From contig CADCSX010000014.1 in NCBI GenBank assembly GCA_902805475.1, positions 186,001-250,000 on the forward strand: a stretch of DNA of 64,000 nucleotides, read 5' to 3'. Every line of letters begins with the position of its first letter. The first letter of the stretch is position 1. The position numbers and the translations under genes are program-made. Source of the DNA: Entonaema liquescens (lineage: Eukaryota; Ascomycota; Sordariomycetes; Xylariales; Xylariaceae). Positions 12,001 through 23,988 of this stretch are shown here, in pieces. The notes beneath the pieces were generated by a model. The model worked only from the letters and a program-made list of their open reading frames with translations. It was not told where the DNA came from and did not search any database.

Positions 12001-15000
12001 GCCCAGCTTTTGGCACGAGACCACGTAAATTTTATCTCGCTAGACCGACTTGGTATTGTCTGGTAAAGACAAACATGCCTGCAGCGGACCTCATCGCCCG
12101 TTCCGGACTGTATACTATGCAATGAAGTATTTGAAACCCCCATTCGAGTCAGCCGCCACACTCAGAAGAGCCGGTTAGCGTAGATCCTAACCGCTGAGCG
12201 AGAAACTCAACCCGCCATATCACACAAGCTTTTGCTTGGTACGAAGTAAGAAGCCAGATTGGTCTTACCAAGCGCTCCGTGTTAAAGTCCAAAAAGCCAC
12301 GGGCATATTATCATGATGACAGTCTCGGCAACATAACACTGTTTCTTGACTCGACTTGATCCATACCGAAAGACAATTATGGTTGGCTGCTCCGCAGCAC
12401 CGGGTGATACACGACTCCTGTGATCACAATCATTCTATCACCGCAGAGCCCGCTGCAACTTTCTGCCGTGGCAACTAACACGCATCGTACTATGTAGACG
12501 TAGACAAACATGGAGGTCTTGAGAATGCGGATATACTACCAACCACCGAGCCGGTTTATTAGATAGATTTACATAGTATTAGTAGTAGTAGACGGGTCTT
12601 GTGGCTTTGTGGATCGTAAGCCTAAACTGAACAAGCTCTGCACATGAGTTGTATGCTATGCGCGACAACGAAACTATAGGCTTACAATATCATCATTTTT
12701 ATAGAGCCTATCTTCTCATTGCCGTACGTAGTCTAGGGGGTGTAAATCTATTAAGTCGAAGAGGGTACTGTGACCTGCTGGGTTCATAATTGGTAGACCC
12801 TTACTTAGGTTCTATCAAACCCGTTTAGCAGCCAGTATTCCAAGGAATAGGTACTATGTCTCTTCTAATCATTATCTCGTGCAGATTTTTTTTCTTTTCT
12901 TAGTAGAATACTCCATTCTTCTACGCGTAAAGTTTCGTATCCAAGGCTCTGCGTCAAATAATTTATATTAGTGTGCAATCGAACGACGGCCTTGGATGTC
13001 TTCCCTGCACAACCTCGTTTCCGAAGCGCATATCATTCGTTGGTTCATTTCCAACAGGCAAGACGGGCACACACACATTCAACTCGCTCGCCCCTTTCGA
13101 TCTTCATACTCTAGCTCCGACGGCGACGTATCTTGGGAGTCATAGTTTTTTTTTTCTTCAGCCTAGCTTGGATCCCCGGTCCCAGACATATTGACCGACC
13201 TATCTGTAAATGTACACTACAACTACGCTACCCGCATACGAATACATATCTCCCTATGAATGCTATCCCAGGCTAGGGATGAAAGAATTGGGTTGACCTG
13301 CCGAATTCGAAGCATCCATGACGCTCCATTGGTGTACGCACGAGAACATCATCTAGACCTTAAGACATATGGACGCAACGCTGGGTACTTTAGAGCCCCG
13401 CCCGGCGGCTTTGCTTAAACCCTGAGAGGAAATCGAAGCCACTAATCATCGCCCTGCGTATGATGTTATGTCTTTTTTTCCCGCTATTAACACGGCGCAG
13501 AACCGCCTCCTTTACAGTCAGGCTTTCATCCCATGATCCAATGGTTCCAATACGCGATAGTTGGCGTCGCCATTTATCTCTTTGACCCCCTTTCTCAGAC
13601 ACGCCTCAGAAGCGGTAACGAAACAATAGCCTTTTCCTTCCTGGTGAGGAGGAATCGATGCCTGCCCGTACATTACATAGGGTGCTACACTACAGTAGTG
13701 GCGCTCCCCGAGCAGGCTCACATCGTCACTGATCATCTTTCCCATTTGGTGTTTCCGAACCGCCCAGCCCGGACTGGTCGTAAAATGTCTGATGAACGGA
13801 TCACGAAACGTTTTCTTTTCCCCTCCACCCCTTTCCCTCTAAACCCTTTAGTACACATCACCACGGCCCTTTAAGTCCCTTTAGATCATGTTCCAGTTTT
13901 TCGAAGCATCGCAAATGACCTCCTCATCATTTTCAGCTCCAAGTGTATATGGTACTACTTACTTTGCCGTGGCTAGCCCACGGTTTGCGGATCGCTTTAT
14001 CCCGTGCCCATCCATCTCCTCGTCCGGATACGACGGGTCAAGTTTATGGGAAGACAAGCGCGAATGATGGCGCCGTCGACGCTACCGTGTAAAGTCTGGA
14101 TTGTTCCGCGACGTGAATTAAGTGTCGCCTACTACCCGAGCGCGACCTAAAGCGTTCCCGAAAGTCCTTCGATTGCAATGTTCCCTGTGATAATTAAAAA
14201 TCATGTTATTGAAGTGGCAGCTGAAGCCCGCCCGTCACAGCCTTCTAATCTACCTCGGTCGTCTTGATCGATAACTTTAGCACACCGAAGTTCATATTTC
14301 CCTAATGCCTTATTATCCTTCCTACCAACATGATAAGTTGTAGGTAGCAGCAGTCTCTTGACCAACGTGTGCCGCTTTTGCCTTTTCATTTCCCTTCCTT
14401 TTCCCCTAAATTGAAATCCTCGTGCGCTTAAGGGGTTAAATCCGGCAACATCTACAGCCGTCCCTCCCTTTACCCCATTTGTCCTTATTCCTCGTAGCAT
14501 CGATCACTAGAGTCCTACTTTAGATGGTCAAAGATGCTTGTCGTTTCCCTGCATCGAGTTGAAGTAGTCTGCATGAGCAGGATGGTGTATCTTACCGAGC
14601 CGACGTGTTACTCCGCCGCCTTCTCATTAGTGTAGCGATCAGTCAGCATTTCCTCTCCCTTTACCATTAATGTTGGCGCCATCATGCCTCCTTTTCCTCA
14701 ATGACGTTGCCGACTCGTCGAATTGCACATGTGTCAGCTTCCTTGACCCCGGCTTGCATCGCGAATTCCCACAATACTACCTTGCCATTCCATTGGCGAC
14801 GGAGGCAACATATACCAGTTCACTATCTTACGTCGCCTAAGCGTATATAGTATGCCGCTTGTTTAGCATGTGAGGCGTCTACGAGGCGGTCGAGATAGGT
14901 TTTGTTTTTCCTTTCACCGACATCTGGTTTTGCTAGCCTGCGTGGCGCAACTGGCTCCTCCGCCTTTACTCCCAACCTACCGTCGCGGTACGATATATGG

Positions 15001-15400
15001 TTGGTGGGTATATTTATGCAGCGGACGCAGCAGGAAGACCCCGCGGTTGGAATCTTGAGTGATGCGAGTTTTGTGAGCATTATCATGATACTGTAGCTTT
15101 TCTGGTCTTGCACATTTCTTCATTCGTTTTCGTCACTCTGCTTATCTTTGCGTCGCTACGGTTTCTCGTATCACGTTTAGTTGCTCTGGCCCTACATGGC
15201 CATTAAAGGACAAGATATGTACGCTTCATCTATCATTGGTAGATGGCCACCTCGAAAATCAAATCATGTTGTCCTTTCTGCCAAGCAAGCAGGCCCATAG
15301 ATAGGCAAATATATGCTCCAACTATGTTATTCCTTAGTCCGCATTGTAGCAAGACGTATAGGATTTTTATTCTTTGGTAAGATACAAGGAATGCACGTGG
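9001..15400. other. gene-poor region, balanced base composition
   Basis: Less AT-rich than its flanks and without microsatellite blocks, yet no frame shows a convincing protein. Open frames are at most 113 codons and frequently overlap on both strands. A minus-strand stretch at about 10690-10950 stays open for roughly 85 codons without an obvious start, but I do not recognise it. A 14-bp inverted repeat lies at 10117-10130 and 10463-10476. The region could be mutated remains of genes or transposons; this is inference only. Confidence 0.4.
10117..10476. repeat. 14-bp inverted repeat pair, possible relic element
   Basis: ATCCGTAATGAGGG at 10117-10130 recurs in inverse orientation at 10463-10476. 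The arms enclose about 330 bp without a recognisable gene. No target-site duplication is visible at the outer ends, so a MITE-like element is only a possibility. A chance pairing is also credible for a 14-mer. Confidence 0.35.
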
Positions 15401-17902
15401 GAAGCCTCGGAGAATAATGCCGTACTGTCAACCTACTAGGTTATTAGAAATCCAATAGGTGTATCTGTGACTAAGCGCGGACGTGTCGAGATCTTACCGC
15501 AAGATGAATACCACTCTGGTGAAGATTATACTATTGGTGGATAGCGAGTATAAGCAGGGTCTTCCAGTTCAGTTTGCTCTCGGCAGGTTAGGGGTATGCA
15601 TAATCAACCACTTATACAGTAATCCTTCAGCGGCATTCATAATGGTCAGGAAGGCGTTAAAAGAGTCAGTTAATACTCAATCACAATGCAGGTAGCGTTT
15701 CTAAGCTAATACTTCATTGGATCCCTAGCGAAATACAAGTAATAGATGAGGACTGTCGTCTGCATGGCTAAATAATATGAATTGCTACCTGTTCCCTTAA
15801 CTAACATGCGACTACGCCTCCGCTATTTTCACTACATATGGATCGGTTGGAGACGGGAGAATGGTTTATTTAGTATTATGTATATCTGCTATTTGTAATT
15901 CTGAGACTGATCGTAAGCCCTTCGCCTGTTATGTCAATGAACGACGTTGAGCCTTACCCAATTGCTAGGAGGATGTAGTTGTGTGTCTGTTAAGAGAACA
16001 GGTTCAGGATTTTCCTGTAGGTATCGAGCAACTAGGGTAAAAATACTGCGCCTTCTCAAATTACCAGCACTACTATTACATTGGTACTCATACGAAAGGT
16101 TATGATGCCGTGAACCTCAGGTATATCTTTACGCAGTCTAGAAGAACAGGTAACGTACTTGAAATGCCCAGGAGTATTATTAATATCAATCCATCACCAA
16201 GGCCATACGACCCAAATCTGTGGACAAAGAGGCTGCTCGTGGTGCTTGTCTAATCAGAGACATGAGGTTAGCAGTTACCCGATGAGTTATGTTGATATTC
16301 CATCGTCCATCTCATAGAGAATTCGTCGTTATCCTACCAAGCAACCAAAGTTAGAAATCGTACGCGCAGTATTCCATTCAAACCACAGCATTGAGCAAAG
16401 TTGAGAATCCTACTTCACTGCTCAAGTGCGGCCTTACGAGAAGCTCACACTCTTTCTTGTGGCTTTAGAGCTTCCTCGCTTATATTATTTCTACTATGGG
16501 AACTTGAAAACAATCGCAGTGACTTCCGAATTATCAATGTGCTATCGCAGCTCTAAGAGATAAAGTCTGGTGGCAACTTGATGTAATAGCCATAGATATG
16601 TCACTAGAAGGGGGGATGTTCATAGCCCAGCCATCTAAAATACTGCCCGAGAATATAGACTTCTGAACATCTTGTCCTTAATATATAGTCCTTACTCTAG
16701 AACATCGCTAAGTAATTATTTCAGAATATAGGAAGCCCGTACCGTATTCAAAACTTACAATTTCATATCAACTCAAGCTTAGCCACTTAGCTATTTGAAT
16801 ACCCTTAACTCTCTCGCCAGATACACCCTACACCATAAGATTTAGACTTATATGGGATTCAAACGTACAGCGTTATATTTAAATAGACATCTTAGTGCTG
16901 CCGAAGCGTAGCTTCAGTATTTGCTTTTGATAACGCCGGAGACGTATCGGGTTTCAGCCTCTACAGTCGACGTAAAGACCATCAAGCATTTGAGAGATAC
17001 TTACTAGTGAACGACAGGGCGCTTTAATATTCGTATAATATATAGAGAAGAATGATCAAGTGATGTGGTATACTGTGGGTTGTTTTGTTAGATAGGTTAG
17101 GTGGTTAACCCTTAATAGAAAGACGAACTCATGAGATCCCGACTATTTACATCTAATAGATGATCAATATACATGGAGCAACATAACATTTGTAATTTGA
17201 AATGGCTATGCTATGCTATGATACTTATGACCAGCCCATGTAGACTACTCAGACATGAGACCTATTCTCCGTGGTATATATATTCCCCTAGAGTTTGTAG
17301 GCTTGAGAAGATGTAAAGGCATCCTTCCAACAGAAACCTGAAGTACGCACGAGAATCACTAGAAATTGGCCTGGAACAATATCTACGATAACACTCATAT
17401 CGAATAGATACGCTCGAAGAAATGGCGAATCGCTTTAACACGTATATATTATGTACGATTGATGTCAAGCCCAATAGTATGCCAACTCAACTACACCGTT
17501 AGGGTGCAGCTCTTCTACATGCAGAATTATGATGTTTATCATCCTTAACCTAGGCGGTAACCGACAAGAAACCTATCAAACCGCCTCTAGGTTCGTGACG
17601 CCCTCTTTCTATGGCAAAACCACCAAGCCGTACGAGTTGGAGACGGTGTATCCCCTTAATACGTAATATGTTACACTCCTATCAGCCTTCGCTGCGCCGT
17701 TATCCGAAACCCAACATTTCTAAGCACCCCTCCCGTGGGTAAAAAGCGACGAAGAGCACATTTAGACCAAATACAATTGTCGTTCCATCGTTAATATTTT
17801 GTGCCGGGCAGCACCCTGGTAAAAGGTCGCTAGAAGATACTTGGTATCCAACCGTAGTTGTTGATGGGAATTGCCAAAACGCCTGGAGCTAACGGACTCT
17901 CA
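15401..17902. other. AT-rich gene-free stretch
   Basis: Distinctly TA-rich, with only short open frames and no domain. The composition would fit an old sequence worn down by C-to-T change, as in repeat-induced point mutation, but I could not compute RIP indices. The right end contains the 3' flank of the mannosyltransferase gene. Confidence 0.4.
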
Positions 17903-19650
17903 CTACGGGCTGGCCCATCCGCCAGCAACGTCGACCCATTCAGCCAGACATGAACCCTCCTTACCCTCAACATCTACGATGTCAGTATCGCAGCGGCAAC
18001 GGCAACCAACACCGTTCTCCTTTTCTGGGTCCCACTGGTCCCAATACTCATCTTCTTCAACTCGTTTCCTCTCGTCTTCAGTTGTCTTCTCGAGGAAAGG
18101 TTCACGAGGAAGTTGGCGGGCAGGGGCGTTAGCTGGACAATGTTGGATGGTAGTATGTCGGTAACCGAAGTCCCGGAAATAGTGGATGTCGCGAGGTGCC
18201 AGAAGGATGCCAGCAGCGAGGGAATGAATAGGTGCGTCGCCCCACTAGCGCATAGTTAGCAAAACTGGAACACACTTCAATGATTAGGGTAACCTACTCG
18301 TTCCATCCAGAAACCACCACTCCGATCCATCATCTCGAAAAAGGCTTTGTACTCTTTGCTTCGGAACCAGCTGAGTTTGGCAATTTCGAAATTGGACCAG
18401 AAATGACACATATTATAGCTCTCGCCCTCCATAGCTTCGGGATCAATCTCGGGTAAGCCCATTCGGCCAGGATCACTTCGTAAGATCTCTTCAGGTAGTG
18501 GCGGTTTATAGTTGGGGTCATCCTCGGGAGGTGCTGGCTTCTCCGGCTTGGGTTCGACGAACATCTCCCATAGACCTTGGGACGTGATATTGTTCAAGCG
18601 CTTGTAAGCAGAAGCATATCGGAAAATGTTGGGGACAGTCTCGCGAAGCTCTTTAACGGCGATGGTGAAACCGTAAGTCTTGTTATACTCGATCATCTTA
18701 CGGAAAGGATCACTACATATTGGCATTAGCATGTACGAGTATAATTGAAGATTAGAGTCAAACGTACTAGGTAATATCACAGAAGTACTTGATCTCGGGC
18801 TCCAAACGCCAGTACCACTCGTATTTGGCAAGAAGGGGGTGGTCATAGAAAAATCTGTATCGTGTTAGATATGCTTGGTAGTTATTATGTTTGTTATTTA
18901 CTTACCCAGAGTAGAATCGGCACATGGCGTGATAACTCTCCAAACCACCGTACATCACAGCGGCGTCTCCCTGTTTAGCGATACCCTCCTTCGCAACTTT
19001 AGGGTCTATCCAGTCTGGGAATCCCCACATCTCTGGCCCGACCTTGCCAAACTCGACCGGGGCAGAAGTGTAGTTACGAACGATATCCTTGAAGGTCTGG
19101 TTGAAGTCCCCATCGTTTAGGAAGACATATGGGTAATGGTACCAGCGATTGAAGTGGCGCTCAATAGACTTGACCGACTGGATAACACCTTCAAGCTCCT
19201 TGTTGCGGGCGAGGACGACAAACGCGCCATTCACTCGCTCTTGCGTGGTATCGGGTTCGAGGCATCCCGAAACGAATACTTTATCGTGTTCTTCGCTGAT
19301 TTTACTATTCCAAGATACAAACGTTAGAAATAGTTGATACAATAATTAGCTGATAAAACAACATACCGGATGGCTGGAGGTGCACCAGCAGGCATCAATA
19401 TCCTCCCTGGAGAGCTGGGATGCCTAACAAATAGTACGAGGATAAGGACAACCACAATGCATGGAAATAGTACGACCACGCCTAACGGGACGGAAATACT
19501 AGAGTTGCCTTTTAATCTGAGGGGTCTTCTGAAAAAAGCGAGCCGCGATGTTAATCTGTTGAGCTGAGGTCTCTTCTCGCCCGATGTGGGAAGCTGAGGC
19601 GTGCTCATGGCTGCAGGCACACGCCTGTAAGCGCGCCGAAGCAAATCCAT
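17903..19650 (-). CDS. alpha-1,2-mannosyltransferase, GT15 (KRE2/KTR/MNT1 family)
   Basis: Golgi type II membrane enzyme that adds alpha-1,2-mannose from GDP-mannose to O- and N-linked glycans. Exons: 19650-19367, 19304-18906, 18854-18768, 18712-18298 and 18244-17903; introns of 51-62 nt, all GT-AG. The total is 1527 nt (508 aa) with no frame problem. A basic N-terminal tail is followed by one membrane segment at about residues 52-75, then a short stem. Family motifs include VNGAFVVLARN, the GT15 signature ESYNMCHFWSNFEIA and RWGDAPIHS, the last rebuilt across the final intron. The C-terminus is acidic with a Cys-rich patch (GCRCRCDTD). M15 is an alternative start. Family firm; which KTR paralog is unresolved. 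Confidence 0.93.
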
Positions 19651-21877
19651 AATGGAGCTTAGCGACGCCCTTGCAGACGGCAGTCAAAGATATAGAGTTT
19701 GATAAGAAACTATATCAGTATTATAATTGTTCCTCTTCTCATGTACTCGGTAAGTTCGTTGATTATATCGTCGCTTTCGTGATCGAGGATGGATTATTCA
19801 ATCATACGTAAATATCCCCGTTACCGCTGTCTATCCGTATATTCGCGTGTTGATGAAATGCGCAGAGTAGCGAGCGGCAAGGGAAGAATCCCCCCTCGAA
19901 AGGTTCGATGGCGACAAAAGTATTGATTGATGAATATCCGATATATTGTAGATGGGGGAAATAAACGGTCAATCCGCATACGCGTCAGACACGCTACCCC
20001 CTTTTGGTCTTGTTCAACCGGTCAACGGGTCGAACTTTATCGTATCAATCTAGTAGATTGAAAACGACTGCATCGGTGCCGTCAAGTCATAAACCAGGCG
20101 CAAAAAAAAAAGTTGCCAAGGGGCGACAAAGTAAAGAAGAAAAAAAAGGGGGTTCTGGTAAGAAGTTGGAATTGAAAGACCAGATATGGATGGAATAAAT
20201 GGATACGAGGTCAAAAATTTAGAATGAGATTATGAGACGAAGGGGGTACAGTGGAAAAAAAGCCACTTAGGACTCAGCTAACCTTAACAAATAAGCTATG
20301 TTTGACAGGCTTTGATGGCGAAATTATGCTTGGACTTATGATTAGACCAGGGGAAAAAACCAATCAAGACATGACGTGGCAAGCGACACGCACTGTGCTG
20401 TTGGTACTTACTGTATTCACTTATCTCTTGGAGGCTGAGAAGGATAGTGATTTAACTGGTTAATCTAGCGTTATCAAGACCCATCACGGCGATGATCTTT
20501 TTCCGGGCAGATGGGGCTTAGCACATGGGAAAGTGGCTCAAATGCTTTAGGGCGAAGTCAAAATATTGGAGTTTCCCCAGAATTTCTCCAGAATTTCCAC
20601 GTTCCAGAACTTATTGGATATAATTTCAGCTTCCACGAGTCTGCCTTTGTCTATCGACGACCTTAAGGCAAAGCTTCCTTTGATGACTCTTCAGAGCCGA
20701 TTTAGGGATGACAACCAAGTTTTGTCTTCGGACTCATCATAACCCTATTTGACCAAGTTCTTGTCTATCATGCTCTGATTACTCAACGCTGCTGCGTTGG
20801 TCTTATACAGAGATGTCTACCTAATCCACAATGAAGCTGGTATTCTTCAACAACGAGCGTGAGGCTTATGATTTCATGGGCATATTTCACTTGGCTCCAC
20901 ATTCAACAGCACATTGTCTGATATCCTAAGGAGGTTTAGAACGTCGTCGGGACTGACGGCATCTTATAATAACCAACTCCTAAGAGAACTCATACGTGAC
21001 AGACGTCAAAGGACCGTGTAATATCAGAATCAGAATATACTTTACGATAATATCTATCACAATGATCTGAAATATTTACAGTCCGATTCCCCAAATTAAC
21101 TACCACTCGCTACAAGACCCGTTTGCCACGAGCATCTCACGTAGTGGTCTCGAAGAAGTGTGGTGAGGTCACTGTATATTAAAAATATCTTGTCTTCAAC
21201 ACTATATCACCCAGGCTTACGACACCGTCTTCGTAACTCATGCCGCTTGTTCCTGACGGGTTACCCATTTGATAGTAATGTTTAGACCTATCTATTTTAT
21301 CGTCCCGGTTATTTATTACAACCTTCTCTGCATCTGCCGGCGAGAGGCGAGTGCCTGCGGGGACCCCAGCCGAGACTCGATCTTATGGAGTTGCATTTTG
21401 TCTTTCCGCCTAATTACATCAATAAAAGATCTGCCTCCGCAGGCCGAAAACAACAACACCTTATTTTGTCATATCCATTATTACATATGCTCTAGCTTAG
21501 ACCGACGTGGTGTAATGTCTGCTATATATGGAAATCTTTGACCCCCATTGCCTAAATGAGATCGACCTGTCAACAACCTGTCCAATCACCCTTCCTCTCT
21601 CCCTGGGCGATCATCTCAAGATACCTGCCTGTTAATTACTTCAAAGCGCCAAGAACCCCGGTTCGTGGGCTCTCCGCATTCAAGATGGCTTTCTACGGAG
21701 CATGGCGTTGCATCATCAGGAGTGGGTTCGGGGGTGAAGCTGGAGATCTACTACTATATAACACGATACCTCCTCTATAGCCCACTCTGTCCTAGCTCTT
21801 TCAAAGGACTTTGCGCTCCGTCAGGTGACTAAGGTTTAACTACTTAGCTCTATACTTGTCATAGATCGGGCATCAAT
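19651..21877. other. intergenic between divergent genes
   Basis: Contains the promoters of the minus-strand mannosyltransferase and the plus-strand dehydrogenase. Short open frames at 20004-20463 and 21269-21780 are Lys-rich or hydrophobic without a domain. The stretch at 20600-21250 is full of stops on both strands. A TATA-like element lies near the right end. Confidence 0.5.
21755..21761 (+). promoter_or_regulatory. TATA-like element upstream of sugar dehydrogenase
   Basis: TATATAA lies 117 bp before the proposed ATG at 21878, a reasonable place for a fungal core promoter. This rests on motif and spacing only. Confidence 0.4.
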
Positions 21878-23327
21878 ATGCGTTTGTTGACGACGGTTTC
21901 CGTGGTGGCCGCTTTGGCCGGCCAGGGTAAGTAGTTCTTACTGTCTGTAATAAAGAGAATAGGGGCAACACTAATAGTAGATATGTCAGCCCTATCACAG
22001 GACCCCCCGAAATTCCCCTTCCCAACCACCTGCTCCGGTGTTGCTGCTCCCCGATACCAATATACGGTTGATTCTGGTTGGCAAGTGACCAAGATCGCCA
22101 GTGGTCTTCGTCAGCCTCGAACCATCATCTTCGACCCTCTCGGTCATATGCTGGTGTTGCAAGCTTCTTCTGGCATTTCTGTCCACACTTTCGGCGCGGA
22201 TGGTTGCATTAACAGCACAAAGACCCTCTACCAGAACTCGGGTCTTAACCACGGTCTTAGCTTGACACCTGATGGCAAGACCCTCTACGCTAGCTCCCAG
22301 ACCACTGCTTGGTCGTGGACCTACGATCCTACTGCTCTGACGCTTACGAACCAGAAGACCGTGGTTAGCGGCATTGGTCAGGGTATTCACTCGACCCGAA
22401 CCATCGTTGTCTCCCCCAAGAACCCGAACCTGGTTGTTATCTCCGTCGGCTCTAACGCTAACTGGGATAACCCAACTATCGACCCGAAGGTTGGTCGTGC
22501 CATCGTCAAGGTCTTCGACGTGAGCAAGGCACCCGCAAACGGCTACTCATTCAACAGCCAAGGCACCGTCTTGGGTTACGGTCTCCGTAACGAAGTTGCC
22601 CTCGCCTTCGACCCCAACGGCCACGTATGGGGCGCCGAGAACAGCGGTGACGACTTCAGGAGGACAGTTAACGGCCAGTCGACGGATATCCACATTGACA
22701 ACCCTGCTGAGGAGTTGAACTACCGTAAGTCCTAGAGAGCCTGATAAAGATACCTCAAATAAATGCTAATGGTATTATCGCCACTTAGTCGGTGACCCCG
22801 AGGCACCCCTTGCAAACAACTGGTTCGGTTACCCAACCTGCTTCACCGTATGGGAGCCGTCCAACTTCCGGGACAACACTGCCCTGAAGACCGGCTCGCA
22901 GTTCGTCGTATCCCCCAACTCGACCTTCAACGACGCCTCGTGCGAGGGTAAGTCCAACCCGCCGCGTCTATCGTTCCCGGCACACATGGCGCCCATCACC
23001 AACGGCTTCGACCCCGCGGGAGAGAACCTGTACATCACGTTCCACGGCAGCTGGGACCGACAGCCCGCCCAGGGCTACTTCGTCGCCGAGGTCCCCTTCA
23101 AGAAGAACGCGGACGGCCTGTACGAGCCCACGGCCGCGGCTGACAGCAAGACCGGCTACAAGAACATCATCGGCGCCCAGAACCCCGGCGGCTGCAACTC
23201 GCCTTCGCTGACCATGAGCTCCTGCTGGCGTCTCGCCGGTCTTAGCTGGGACCCTAGTGGCGAGCGTCTCTTCATCAGCTCCGACAACCAGGCCCAGGGC
23301 GAGATCTTCGTCCTACAGAAGAAATAA
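21878..23327 (+). CDS. secreted PQQ-type sugar (glucose/sorbosone-like) dehydrogenase
   Basis: Predicted secreted six-bladed propeller of the glucose/L-sorbosone dehydrogenase superfamily, likely close to the fungal PQQ-dependent AA12 oxidoreductases. Exons: 21878-21926, 21981-22724 and 22789-23327; introns of 54 and 64 nt, 443 aa. The start was chosen because it supplies a signal peptide (MRLLTTVSVVAALAGQ) and joins in frame to the second exon. Propeller-like repeats include FDPLGHMLVLQ, LTPDGKTLYAS, FDPNGHVWGAEN and WDPSGERLFISSDN. GIHSTRT, with a candidate active-site His near residue 153, and ITFHGSWDRQP resemble conserved strands of soluble quinoproteins. The third exon is markedly more GC-rich than the surrounding DNA. 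Substrate and true cofactor are not shown by sequence. Confidence 0.85.
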
Positions 23328-23988
23328 GAAATAGGCGGACACCGTCGTATATGATAAAGAGGGCTGCTACTCTGGAGGAGGAGGTAAGGCACGTTTTGAA
23401 AGTTGGCGGCTCTGCGTTAGACTTTTTATCCCCTTCGCATGTACGTAAAATTTAAGTAGGCCACCAGATGCTGAGTAAAAGGTTTAGCAATACTTTGGAT
23501 GCTTTGCTTTTTGTCGTTGTTACTATTTTGCATGTGAGGATGTCATGTTCGAAAGTGTTCAGCCAAGTATATAATACAAGTGTATTACTCTTTACCTCAA
23601 GGTTGCATTTGCTTCCTGCTGTTACTTTTGTATAGACTCCAGGACAGAAATGAGTTATGGCTATATACTCTTGATGTGCAAAATCGTGTAGTTGAACATG
23701 ACTATATTCTGGGACGAGTAAGTAAACGGACTACGACTATCCATCCTTTTCCTTTTCATCATCGACGAAGGACAATGAAAAAGTTGCTATACCATTACAC
23801 CGCATAAGTAGCTGTCGTACGAAAGAGATTGCACACATGGGGCATCGGAAAAGCCATTAACAACGCATCTTGACTCCAAGCAACCTGGGTATCATAACAC
23901 TCCTCCCTCCGCACCTCCGCCTCCGAACACCTCCTTCATCTCCCCCTTCCTCTACCCTATCCTAATCTCTATTTTACTTTACTTTACC
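23328..23988. other. convergent intergenic, 3' flanks
   Basis: Lies between the 3' ends of the plus-strand dehydrogenase and the minus-strand hemerythrin gene. AT-rich, with a CTCC/ACCT-rich part near 23900. Nothing coding seen. Confidence 0.6.

Noticed and set aside
17871..18164. Plus-strand 97-codon frame with low-complexity Ser/Thr/Pro
   Set aside because: It is antisense to the last exon of the GT15 mannosyltransferase, whose conserved RWGDAPIHS exon occupies the minus strand.
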